DNA from: Suttonella ornithocola
GTDB taxonomy: Bacteria > Pseudomonadota > Gammaproteobacteria > Cardiobacteriales > Cardiobacteriaceae
DNA: 48,526 nt
NCBI RefSeq assembly: GCF_001889065.1
Contig: NZ_LWHB01000054.1
Coordinates: 1-48,526 of the forward strand
Direction of reading: 5' to 3'
A program made the position numbers and the translations under genes. The notes under the pieces are model-generated. The model was not told the origin of the DNA. It ran no database searches and saw only the letters and a program-made list of their open reading frames with translations. Positions 15,915 through 23,991 of this stretch are shown here, piece after piece. Numbering within the stretch: the first letter of the stretch is position 1; every line of letters begins with the position of its first letter.

Positions 15915-17057
15915 TTACAGTTCAAACTCATCCAAATCATCTAAATTGACTTCACTGTCAATTTGACCAATAAGATAAGAACTAATTTCAACTTCTTGAG
16001 GTGCCACTTGCACATTATCTGAAGATAGCCAAGCATTTATCCAAGGAATAGGATTTTGCGTACTATTTGGGAATGCAGGTGTTAATCCAACAGCGCTCAT
16101 CCGAAGGTTGGTAATATATTCTACATATTGACATAAAATATCGCGGTTTAGTCCAATCATTGAGCCATCTTTAAAGAGATAAGCTGCCCATTCTTTTTCT
16201 TGCTCTGCTGCAATAGTAAAAATGCGCTGACATTCTTCTTGGCATTCCTTAGCAATACTTACCATTTCAGAATCATCCTGCCCATCACGCATTAAATTAA
16301 TCATGTGCTGTGTGCCAGTTAAATGCAAAGCCTCATCGCGCGCAATCAGTTTGATGATTTTTGCATTGCCTTCCATCAATTCTCTTTCAGCAAAAGCAAA
16401 AGAACAAGCAAAAGAAACGTAAAAGCGAATGGCTTCCAATACATTTACGCACATTAAGCATAAATAAATTTTCTTTTTCAATTCTCTTTTGGTCACAACA
16501 ATTTCACGACCATTACAAATATAAGTACCTTCACCATATAAAAGATAATGCTGAGAATACTCAATCACATCATCATAATAAATTGCAATATCTGCTGCCC
16601 GCTTTTGAATATACTCATTTTCTACAATATCATCAAATACTACACCGGGGTCATTGACGATGTTGCGAATAATATGGGTATAACTACGAGAATGAATGGT
16701 TTCAGAGAATGCCCAAGTTTCAATCCATGTTTCTAATTCAGGAATAGAAACTAAAGGCAATAATGCCACATTTGGACTACGCCCTTGAATAGAATCCAAT
16801 AAAGTTTGATACTTTAAATTACTAATAAAAATATGCTTTTCATGCTCTGGCAAGTTTTGATAATCAATGCGATCTTGCGAAACATCCACCTCTTCTGGTC
16901 GCCAGAAAAAAGACAATTGTTTTTCAATAAGCTTTTCAAAAATTTCAAACTTTTGTTGGTCATAGCGTGCCACGTTAACTGGCTGACCTAAAAACATTGG
17001 TTCTTTTAAAGGATCATTCTTTTTTTGAACGAAAGTTGAATAATTTTTCATCGCCAT
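15915..17057 (-). CDS. nrdB: Ribonucleotide reductase class Ia, beta subunit
   Basis: A 380-residue radical-generating subunit of aerobic ribonucleotide reductase. Iron ligands and the radical Tyr are all visible: YQTLLDSIQGRSP (Asp), AFSETIHSRSYTH (Glu, His, then radical Tyr), FAERELMEGN (Glu) and ARDEALHLTGTQH (Glu, His). The C-terminal tail binds NrdA. The start at 17057 (MAMKNYST) follows AAGGA and leaves 11 bp after nrdA; the longer frame overlaps nrdA. Length matches E. coli NrdB (376). Confidence 0.97.
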   Translation of the reverse strand: MAMKNYSTFVQKKNDPLKEPMFLGQPVNVARYDQQKFEIFEKLIEKQLSFFWRPEEVDVSQDRIDYQNLPEHEKHIFISNLKYQTLLDSIQGRSPNVALLPLVSIPELETWIETWAFSETIHSRSYTHIIRNIVNDPGVVFDDIVENEYIQKRAADIAIYYDDVIEYSQHYLLYGEGTYICNGREIVVTKRELKKKIYLCLMCVNVLEAIRFYVSFACSFAFAERELMEGNAKIIKLIARDEALHLTGTQHMINLMRDGQDDSEMVSIAKECQEECQRIFTIAAEQEKEWAAYLFKDGSMIGLNRDILCQYVEYITNLRMSAVGLTPAFPNSTQNPIPWINAWLSSDNVQVAPQEVEISSYLIGQIDSEVNLDDLDEFEL

Positions 17058-17068
17058 TTTACTATTCC

Positions 17069-19345
17069 TTAAATTTTGCAAGCGCCGCCAGCGCATTCAT
17101 CAACAAGGTCGGTTTGTTTATCAGATGCCCCATCACGCGTATTGTGATAATACAAGGTTTTAATGCCTAACTTATAAGTCAGTAATAAATCTTTAATCAG
17201 TTGCTGCATAGGAACTTTTCCATTAGCAAACCTTGCAGGATCATAACTAGTATTGGCAGAAATAGATTGGTCAACAAATTTTTGCATTACACCAACTAAT
17301 TCTAAATAGCCCTTATTCTCTGGTAATTGCCATAACAATTCATATTGATGCTTCAAACGCTCAAACTCTGGAACCACTTGTTTCAAAATACCATCCTTAG
17401 AGGCTTTTATTGAGACATATCCTCTTGGTGGCTCAATACCATTAGTAGCATTGGCAATCTGCGAACTAGTTTCAGAAGGCATCAATGCGGTTAACGTCGA
17501 GTTTCTTAAGCCATGTGCTTTAATTTGTGCACGCAATGCCTCCCAATCTAAATGCAATGGCTCTTGGCAAATGGAATCTAGTTCTTTTTTATACGTATCA
17601 ATTGGAAGCAAACCTTGTGCATAAGTAGTTTCATTAAATGCTGGGCAAGCACCATACTCTTTCGCTAATTGATTACTGGCTTTTAGCAAATAATATTGAA
17701 TGGCTTCAAATGCCCGATGCGTTAACGCTAACCCACTACCATCAGAATACCGAACTCCATTCTTTGCTAAAAAATAGGCATAGTTAATCACGCCTACGCC
17801 TAAAGTACGGCGATTCATTGTCGCTCGGCGAGCAGCTTCCACTGGATAATCTTGATAATCTAATAGCGCATCTAAAGCTCTAACAATCAGCTCGGCTACT
17901 GGCTCAATATCTTCCAAACGTTCAAAAGCACCAAGATTGATTGCTGATAACGTACACAAAGCAATCTCTCCATTGGGATCATGCAAATCATTTAAAGGCT
18001 TAGTAGGCAGTGCAATTTCCATACATAAATTAGACTGACGTACAGGCGCTAATGCTGGATTAAACGGACTGTGAGTATTACAGTGATCAACATTTTGAAT
18101 ATATAAACGCCCCGTGCCAGCGCGCTCTTGCAACATCAAAGAAAATAAATCCACCGCAGGAACCACTCGCTTACGGATACTATCGTCTTGCTCATATTGT
18201 TCATAAAGGCGCTCAAATTCTGTTTGGTCGGCGAAAAATGCTTCATAAAGACCTGGCACATCTGACGGTGAAAATAGCGTAATGTTGCCTTTCTTCAATA
18301 AGCGCGTATACAACAAACGATTTACTTGTACGCCATAATCCATATGACGAACCCGATTTTCTTCTACGCCACGATTATTTTTTAATACCAGTAGCGCTTC
18401 AGCCTCATAATGCCAAAGCGGATAAAAGAGCGTTGCCGCACCGCCTCGTACGCCACCTTGAGAGCAACATTTCACTGCTGTTTGAAAAAGTTTGTAAAAT
18501 GGAATACAACCCGTATGTCTTGCTTCACCATTACGAATAGCAGAACCTTCCGCCCGAATTCTTCCAACATTTACACCAATCCCCGCACGCTGAGAAACAT
18601 AGCGTACAATCGCAGAAGTAGTCGCATTAATAGAATCTAAACTATCGCCACATTCAATCAACACACAAGAACTAAACTGTCGAGAAGGCGTACGCACCCC
18701 ACTCATGATTGGTGTTGGCAAAGACAATAAAAAAGTAGAAGCTGCATCATAAAAACGCTTCACATAATCTAAACGGGTTTCTTTAGGATAGCGCGCAAAC
18801 AAACACATTCCCACCAACATATACAAAAATTGCGGACTCTCATAAACTTCCTTTGTTACGCGATTTTGCACCAAATACTTACCTTCCATTTGCTTTACTG
18901 CCGCATAAGCAAACTTCAAATCTCTATCATGGTCGATATGCACATTTAAAATTTCAAACTCATCTGGCGTATAATCTTGCAAAATATGTGCATCATACTT
19001 ACCAGCTTCGGTCAGCTTTTTGACATGTGCATATAAATGTGGCGGTTCATATTGTCCAAAAGCAATTTTACGCAAATGAAAAATGGCTAAGCGCGCGGCT
19101 AAATACTGATAATCGGGATTTTCTTCAGAAATCAAATCAGCAGCAGATTTAATCAACGTTTCATGAATTGCTTTGGTCGTAATACCATCATAAAACTGGA
19201 TGTGCGAACGCATCTCCACCTGTGAAACAGAAACATTACGCAACCCCTCGGCTGCCCAATTAACTACACGATGAATTTTATCTAAATCCAGCTTCTCTTT
19301 ACGCCCATCACGCTTAGTTACCTGAATTGTTCCCGAGTCACTCAT
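17069..19345 (-). CDS. nrdA: Ribonucleotide reductase class Ia, alpha subunit
   Basis: A 758-residue catalytic subunit that reduces ribonucleoside diphosphates. An ATP-cone is at the N-terminus (IQVTKRDGRKEKLDLDKIHR). Active-site residues are in FSSCVLIECGDS (first redox Cys), SNLCMEIALP (Asn, thiyl Cys, Glu) and IALCTLSAINLGA (second redox Cys). The C-terminal Cys pair is in ECAGGACKI. The ATG at 19345 is chosen because it fits the family start (MSDSGTIQV) and follows AAAGGG; the longer frame runs into the promoter. It heads the nrdA-nrdB-yfaE operon under two NrdR-type boxes. Confidence 0.97.
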   Translation of the reverse strand: MSDSGTIQVTKRDGRKEKLDLDKIHRVVNWAAEGLRNVSVSQVEMRSHIQFYDGITTKAIHETLIKSAADLISEENPDYQYLAARLAIFHLRKIAFGQYEPPHLYAHVKKLTEAGKYDAHILQDYTPDEFEILNVHIDHDRDLKFAYAAVKQMEGKYLVQNRVTKEVYESPQFLYMLVGMCLFARYPKETRLDYVKRFYDAASTFLLSLPTPIMSGVRTPSRQFSSCVLIECGDSLDSINATTSAIVRYVSQRAGIGVNVGRIRAEGSAIRNGEARHTGCIPFYKLFQTAVKCCSQGGVRGGAATLFYPLWHYEAEALLVLKNNRGVEENRVRHMDYGVQVNRLLYTRLLKKGNITLFSPSDVPGLYEAFFADQTEFERLYEQYEQDDSIRKRVVPAVDLFSLMLQERAGTGRLYIQNVDHCNTHSPFNPALAPVRQSNLCMEIALPTKPLNDLHDPNGEIALCTLSAINLGAFERLEDIEPVAELIVRALDALLDYQDYPVEAARRATMNRRTLGVGVINYAYFLAKNGVRYSDGSGLALTHRAFEAIQYYLLKASNQLAKEYGACPAFNETTYAQGLLPIDTYKKELDSICQEPLHLDWEALRAQIKAHGLRNSTLTALMPSETSSQIANATNGIEPPRGYVSIKASKDGILKQVVPEFERLKHQYELLWQLPENKGYLELVGVMQKFVDQSISANTSYDPARFANGKVPMQQLIKDLLLTYKLGIKTLYYHNTRDGASDKQTDLVDECAGGACKI

Positions 19346-19359
19346 AGCAATCCCTTTAA

Positions 19360-19407
19360 ACACAATATATAGTATATGCAACAAAAAGAAAGCACACTAT
19401 ATAGTGT
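19360..19407 (-). promoter_or_regulatory. Two NrdR-type boxes upstream of nrdA
   Basis: ACACAATATATAGTAT (19360-19375) fits the 16-bp NrdR-box consensus. ACACTATATAGTGT (19394-19407) is a perfect palindrome of the same kind. Their centres are 33 bp apart, about three helical turns, the usual spacing for paired NrdR boxes. NrdR represses nrd operons when dATP is high. No nrdR gene is in the window. The rest of the gap to 19505 is AT-rich without other features. Confidence 0.85.
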
Positions 19408-19505
19408 TTTTAATCATATCGAAAGTGTAAAAACCTAAGCGACTAATTTTAAAATTATCATTTTTTTTGCTATAAATTTGTCATAAATAAGAATAATTCT
19501 CAAAT

Positions 19506-20489
19506 CTATAAAATAACTCTAGCAACCGCTTTTTGCCAAATCTCTATTCCCGCCTCTGGTAAACGCGCTTCTTCGCTTAATATTCGTCGGAACTGCTTTG
19601 CCCCTTTTTGACCAGCAAACATTCCTAATAAATGACGTACATAATCGCTTAATCGCTCCCCTCGTTCTAAAGCTTGGCTTATCTCCTGTGTTAAAACAGG
19701 AATAAGCTGTTCTTCAGTCAAAGATTTAGTATTAAAAAGTGATTCAGCAGATAATAAAATGGCAGGATTTTTATAAGCGGCACGCCCAAGCATCACGCCA
19801 TCAACATAATGCAAATGCTTTTCACACGCTTCGATTGTTTCAATCCCACCATTAATAACAATCGTCGCCTCCGGAAAACGCTGTTTTAACTCATAAACCA
19901 ATTCATAATTTAGTGGCGGAACATCTCGATTCGCTTTTGGACTTAACCCTTGCAACCATGCCTTTCGTGCATGCACAATAAAAACCCGACAAGAACTGCC
20001 TTGTAACAAGCAATCCACAAAATCAAAAATCTGCCGTTCATCTTGTTCATCAATCCCTAAACGATGCTTAACCGTAACAGGAACATCACTTTCTCTCTGC
20101 ATTGCGGATAAACACTTAGCGACCAATGGCGCATCTGCCATTAAACACGCGCCAATTTGATTATTTTGCACACGATCGCTAGGACAACCGACATTTAAAT
20201 TAATCTCCTGATATGCAAACGCCTGTGCCATTGCAGTTGCCTTTGCCAACTCCTCTGGCTTACCACCGCCTAATTGCAATGCACAAGGTTCATCAACAAA
20301 ATGCCGTAAATGACGCATTTTATCGCCATAAATAATTGCACCTGTCGTTACCATTTCTGTATACAAACGTGCATGTGGCGAAAAAAGGCGATGCAACCGC
20401 CGACATTCTGGCGTAGTCCAATCCAGCATCGGCGCTACACAAAATCTATGCGATATTGATTTATTTGAATTTATTTCTATCTCATTCAT
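19506..20489 (-). CDS. dusA: tRNA-dihydrouridine(20/20a) synthase DusA
   Basis: A 327-residue flavoenzyme that reduces U20 and U20a in the tRNA D-loop. Visible features are the FMN-binding N-terminus (RFCVAPMLDWTTPECR), the catalytic Cys in NVGCPSDRVQNNQIGACLM, KHRLGIDEQDE, VHARKAWLQGLSPKANR and INGGIET. DusA is a well-known attachment site for integrative elements, and a prophage integrase lies 139 bp from its start. The first 15 or so residues (MNEIEINSNKSISHR) are probably encoded by phage-derived DNA that restored a start. The ribosome site is weak. Confidence 0.96.
   Translation of the reverse strand: MNEIEINSNKSISHRFCVAPMLDWTTPECRRLHRLFSPHARLYTEMVTTGAIIYGDKMRHLRHFVDEPCALQLGGGKPEELAKATAMAQAFAYQEINLNVGCPSDRVQNNQIGACLMADAPLVAKCLSAMQRESDVPVTVKHRLGIDEQDERQIFDFVDCLLQGSSCRVFIVHARKAWLQGLSPKANRDVPPLNYELVYELKQRFPEATIVINGGIETIEACEKHLHYVDGVMLGRAAYKNPAILLSAESLFNTKSLTEEQLIPVLTQEISQALERGERLSDYVRHLLGMFAGQKGAKQFRRILSEEARLPEAGIEIWQKAVARVIL
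20411..20440. other. Probable prophage attachment core in the 5' end of dusA
   Basis: The dusA segment encoding APMLDWT (minus strand GCGCCGATGCTGGATTGGAC) corresponds to the region where dusA-specific integrases are known to recombine. The position is inferred from other dusA-inserted elements; the second copy should lie beyond the right edge, at the other prophage end, so the core cannot be confirmed here. Confidence 0.45.
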
Positions 20490-20538
20490 TTTTATTTGCT
20501 TTTATCTAATTTCTTTCTGCTATATTTGTCAATATTAG

Positions 20539-20610
20539 GCAGTTTTATTGCGTGTTTCTGCAGTTTTATTGCACAATATTTGCACCATTTTTCTAGGTGC
20601 ATTTGCACCA
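20539..20610. repeat. Paired direct repeats between dusA and integrase
   Basis: GCAGTTTTATTGC occurs at 20539-20551 and 20560-20572, exactly 21 bp apart. TTTGCACCA occurs at 20579-20587 and 20602-20610, and TGCACC also pairs with GGTGCA at 20595-20600. Repeats phased at two helical turns beside an attachment site suggest integrase or excisionase arm-binding sites, or a control site for int. Function is inferred. Confidence 0.6.
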
Positions 20611-20627
20611 TAAGCTTGGAGGAAAGT

Positions 20628-21761
20628 ATGAGTATTGTTACGCGCAAAGATAAGAAAGGAAATATACGATATCGAGTGCAAATTCGCAAAAACATTTCTG
20701 GCTTTCCTAAATTTTCTGAGAGTAAGACCTTTTCTTCCAAAGCTACTGCAATCGCTTGGGAGCGTAAACGCCTGCTTGAAATCGAGGAAAACCCAGAGAT
20801 TATGCTTGGCGTGCGTAAAAGTTCGTTATCGCTTGGCGCAGCAATTGAACGATTTTTAGAGGAAAACGGCAAGAATTACGCTCGCTCAGTTAATTTTGGC
20901 TTGCGCTCAATTGCACGTATGCCAATTGCAGATATACCTATTTCATCACTCTCTAGGTCATTAATATCTGAGTTTGCTAGACAACGTAGAGCGGGTGATA
21001 TTGATGGATTTGAGCATCCTGTTGCAGCCTCTACAGTAAAAGCAGATTTGTCGCTAATCAGGATGGTTTTAACGGCGGCTGATTTATCATGGAATATAGA
21101 TGTTGATTTAGCCGAGTTTGACCGTGCGCTCAATGGATTGTCTAAAACTCGTATGATTGAAGCATCAGGTGTGCGCGACGTGCTCCCGTCTTATGAAGAT
21201 TTTGAGCATCTGATGGCGTTTTTTGCCCATCAATGGAAGTATGGTCGTTCGCTAATCCCGATGCATCTGATCGTTTGGTTAGCCGTATACTCTACCCGAA
21301 GACGTGGCGAACTCGTACGATTGCGTTTATCGGATTTTAATCGCTCTGCCCAATCGTGGTTGGTTCGCGATGTAAAATCGCCGCACGGTGCAAAAGGAAA
21401 TAATAAAGTAGCTCATATTACTAATTCTGCCTTGCAGATTATTGATCTATTGCTTGAGTCAAAAGTTCGTGAGCGTATGCTAATTGCTGGCGGTGATGAG
21501 TCTTTACTTTTACCAGTGAATGCAGCAAGCATTGGTACAAATTTCAGCCGAGCAATACAATCATTCAAAGGAAATTTTTGTTTTCATTCATTGCGACATG
21601 AGGGAATTACGCGGCTAGCAGAAGACGGTTATTCTATCCCTCAAATTCAACGCGTCTCTTTACATTCTTCTTGGTCGTCCTTACAACGTTATGATAACGC
21701 AGTAAAACGAGAGGGAAAACGTGCAGAATGGACCGATTTCGCTCATTTATTTGATAGATAA
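20628..21761 (+). CDS. int: dusA-type tyrosine recombinase (prophage integrase)
   Basis: A 377-residue integrase. The N-terminus resembles an arm-binding domain (VTRKDKKGNIRYRVQIRK). The catalytic domain contains STRRRGELVRLRLSD (first Arg), a Lys in VRDVKSPHGAKG, FHSLRHEGITRLAEDGYSI (His-x-x-Arg), HSSWSSLQRYDN (His and nucleophile Tyr). The SWSSLQRY ending is typical of integrases that use dusA. The ATG at 20628 is preceded by GGAGG; the longer frame upstream runs through the repeat region and is not coding. It is convergent with the late operon, and only 8 bp separate the two stop codons if the extension at 21770 is coding. Confidence 0.94.
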   Translation: MSIVTRKDKKGNIRYRVQIRKNISGFPKFSESKTFSSKATAIAWERKRLLEIEENPEIMLGVRKSSLSLGAAIERFLEENGKNYARSVNFGLRSIARMPIADIPISSLSRSLISEFARQRRAGDIDGFEHPVAASTVKADLSLIRMVLTAADLSWNIDVDLAEFDRALNGLSKTRMIEASGVRDVLPSYEDFEHLMAFFAHQWKYGRSLIPMHLIVWLAVYSTRRRGELVRLRLSDFNRSAQSWLVRDVKSPHGAKGNNKVAHITNSALQIIDLLLESKVRERMLIAGGDESLLLPVNAASIGTNFSRAIQSFKGNFCFHSLRHEGITRLAEDGYSIPQIQRVSLHSSWSSLQRYDNAVKREGKRAEWTDFAHLFDR

Positions 21762-21769
21762 TTTTGCTA

Positions 21770-21913
21770 CTATCGCTCTATTACAGAAATCTCTAAAAAT
21801 CCCTGCTTTGATAACTCTTGCACGCCATCTAAAAATGCGATAAGCGCTTGGTCGGGTATGGGAACATGGCGAGGATTTAGAATATCGTTGTACCCGCTGA
21901 CGTCTGGACAGAC
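21770..21913 (-). other. 47-codon in-frame extension after the tail-fibre stop
   Basis: After the tail-fibre TAA (21914-21916) the same frame stays open for 47 codons (VCPDVSGYNDILNPRHVPIP...FLEISVIER) and ends with TAG at 21770-21772, 8 bp from the integrase stop. The composition looks protein-like, with no other frame open across it. It has no ATG or obvious ribosome site. It could be a readthrough extension, a former C-terminus cut off by a nonsense mutation, or the remnant of another gene. Confidence 0.5.
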
Positions 21914-22978
21914 TTAGCCGTCTAACGCGTTTATTTTTTCTTCAAGCGTTTTTATTTTTTCCGCTTGCTGCTCAACAATAATCAGTAGCTCTTTTATAGC
22001 TTGCGTATTAAGCGCACTCATGCCGCCGTAGTTGATAGCAAGCGCGTCTGTAATTTTTTCGCCATTTTTATCGGTCGCTTCGCCGACATCAAACACAACT
22101 TCTGGTAATTGCGCTTTGACTTCTTGCGCGCTATACCCTGCGCCTTTCTGTCCATCCATGGTATAAGTAATCGGTTGAATGACAGCAATCTTATCTAATG
22201 CGTTATCAATAGGCGTTATGTTGTCTTTGCGTCGTATATCAGAACCATTGAGCCAAGAGCCAGGAGCTGTTGCGTTGCCCGCGGAATTAAATTTCCAAAT
22301 TTTTGTCGGTACATCAAAGCCATTCAGCGCGATTAATGCCGCGTGTTCGTGTCCAATCCACTCTTCGGCAAAAAACCACGCCTCCATGCCTCCCTTATCT
22401 GTTTTTGAAATTAATGCAGGCGCACGACTATAATTATCGCTGCTGGCATGAATACCCGGTCCAGTTAAAACTATCCCCCTATGCCAACTATCTACAATCC
22501 CACAATTAACTGTAACATTTCCTGAAAAAACTGAATTTTTCTGCTTTGCAAAGTAGCTATCTAATAATCCGCCGTACGCTCTCGCCCAAATTGCTCCGTT
22601 CTCGTCGATTGTCGCACTCCATTGCCGTCTGTCGTCAGATATGTTACCTTCGGGCGTTGTCATAAAGTGTATTTTACTACTACCGTTCTCATTACTAGTG
22701 CAGTGTATACTTCCGATGTTTGCATGCTCATTTAAAAAATCAATGTAGCGTCCAGAATCTACAGCACTACTTGAGTTTTGTATTTGTAGTCCGTGCGAAA
22801 ATCCGCCTGGGACATTGCCCGTTATTCTAATAACACCGGTGAAAACATCTCCGCTTTTGTTTGCTTTTTCTTCGCTGAGTTTGTTTATGTTTTGATTTGT
22901 TTTATCAAACCCTGTTCTAACCGTGTCACCATCCGCCCCGGCAGGAGCTGTACCTAGATTAATTTGCTGTATACTCAT
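21914..22978 (-). CDS. Tail fibre/spike protein with S74 intramolecular chaperone
   Basis: A 354-residue tail protein. The N-terminus (INLGTAPAGADGDTVRTGFD) is typical of fibre attachment regions of related phages. The middle is beta-rich. The C-terminal peptidase S74 chaperone begins near SWLNGSDIRRKDNITPI with the catalytic Ser/Lys region, GYSAQEVKAQLPEVV, and ends in a coiled coil (AIKELLIIVEQQAEKIKTL). Such domains drive trimer folding and then cleave themselves off. AGGAG precedes the ATG. The gene is last in the late operon, and the frame remains open beyond its stop. Confidence 0.88.
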   Translation of the reverse strand: MSIQQINLGTAPAGADGDTVRTGFDKTNQNINKLSEEKANKSGDVFTGVIRITGNVPGGFSHGLQIQNSSSAVDSGRYIDFLNEHANIGSIHCTSNENGSSKIHFMTTPEGNISDDRRQWSATIDENGAIWARAYGGLLDSYFAKQKNSVFSGNVTVNCGIVDSWHRGIVLTGPGIHASSDNYSRAPALISKTDKGGMEAWFFAEEWIGHEHAALIALNGFDVPTKIWKFNSAGNATAPGSWLNGSDIRRKDNITPIDNALDKIAVIQPITYTMDGQKGAGYSAQEVKAQLPEVVFDVGEATDKNGEKITDALAINYGGMSALNTQAIKELLIIVEQQAEKIKTLEEKINALDG

Positions 22979-22996
22979 AATTTCTCCTTCAATAAA

Positions 22997-23719
22997 TCAA
23001 TAAAACGTAAAATTTTGACGCCCCTGATAATCAAGGTCGTGTACATCAATAACAAATAGTCCGACAGGGCTGTTATCGCCTAACCACGGAGGTGTTGCGC
23101 TAGCGTTAATGTTGAGATAGCCGAATTCTTTATCCCGACCTGTTACGTGTTTATCAATAATTTTCATCAGTCGCACACCAAAGCCGCCTTTTAATGACTG
23201 CACAACTGTGCGCCAGATTAATAGACGCTTTGCGCCGATGTCATAGTGTGCTAAAAATGCGCTACCTTGAAGCATATACGCGATTTTTCTCCCTCCCCCG
23301 CCGAACCAGTTTTGCTGTTGGTCGCGCGCGATTGGCGCGGTAAGCACTCTCGCGACAGGTTTTATCGGTTGGTCGCTACTTTGATAGACTAACCGTCCAT
23401 TTTTTCCCCATATCTTCACGCCGTACCTGTCATTTGATGGCACAACACGCGTTGAAAATACGAATATCTCAGCTTGTCCTAAGCAATAAGCGCGATAGCT
23501 ACCATTGCCACGGTCTACAACATAATGTGGCGCAGTAAGATTGTTAGCCTCAGCACTGCGGTAAAACAGCACTGGTCGGCTGGGGCAATTAAAATCTAAA
23601 TAAGTAATATTCCCGCTGTATCTCTGCGTTATGCCCGCACCTTGAAAATTTAATGCGCTGTACCCTTCGTCAAAAGCGTATTGTAAGGCAGGGTTGTTAA
23701 TACTTAGCCCATAGCTCAT
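22997..23719 (-). CDS. Phage tail-tip associated protein, function unknown
   Basis: A 240-residue protein I do not recognise. It starts MSYGLSINNPALQYAFDEG and has no membrane segment or catalytic motif that I can identify. The start at 23719 overlaps the preceding stop as ATGA, indicating coupling; the frame extends 4 codons further up. Its place between the J-like protein and the tail fibre suggests a tail-tip or fibre-attachment component. Similar genes of unknown function are found downstream of J in other lambda-like prophages. Confidence 0.7.
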   Translation of the reverse strand: MSYGLSINNPALQYAFDEGYSALNFQGAGITQRYSGNITYLDFNCPSRPVLFYRSAEANNLTAPHYVVDRGNGSYRAYCLGQAEIFVFSTRVVPSNDRYGVKIWGKNGRLVYQSSDQPIKPVARVLTAPIARDQQQNWFGGGGRKIAYMLQGSAFLAHYDIGAKRLLIWRTVVQSLKGGFGVRLMKIIDKHVTGRDKEFGYLNINASATPPWLGDNSPVGLFVIDVHDLDYQGRQNFTFY

Positions 23720-23991
23720 ACAATCCCCCAAAAGATTTCGACATTTTCGCCCGGGCCTTTTTCAACGACGATACTTTTATCTCTGAGATAACACAGGTTT
23801 GACGGCATATTGTGTTCGTAAATCGGCTGGGCATCTGACACAAAGGCAGTTACGCCAAACCACACCCATGCGGGTTCTGCGTTGCCAATAGAGATAGCAT
23901 TGTCTTTAGATGAACCAACAAAACACGCTATATTTTCACCCGCTGAAAATAATTTCTTTCCGTTTTCGCTATAAATTTCAAATCCAAACAT
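23716..23991 (-). CDS. Small phage protein downstream of J, function unknown
   Basis: A 91-residue protein without a signal peptide or membrane segment, rich in aromatic residues (EPAWVWFGVTAF). Its ATG overlaps the J stop codon region by one base and its own stop overlaps the next start, so it is coupled in the tail-tip operon. A minor tail or fibre-accessory role is inferred only from position. Confidence 0.65.
   Translation of the reverse strand: MFGFEIYSENGKKLFSAGENIACFVGSSKDNAISIGNAEPAWVWFGVTAFVSDAQPIYEHNMPSNLCYLRDKSIVVEKGPGENVEIFWGIV

Noticed and set aside
20492..20872. Minus-strand frame upstream of dusA overlapping the integrase start
   Set aside because: It is antisense to the integrase and to the repeat region, has no ribosome site and no recognisable protein.
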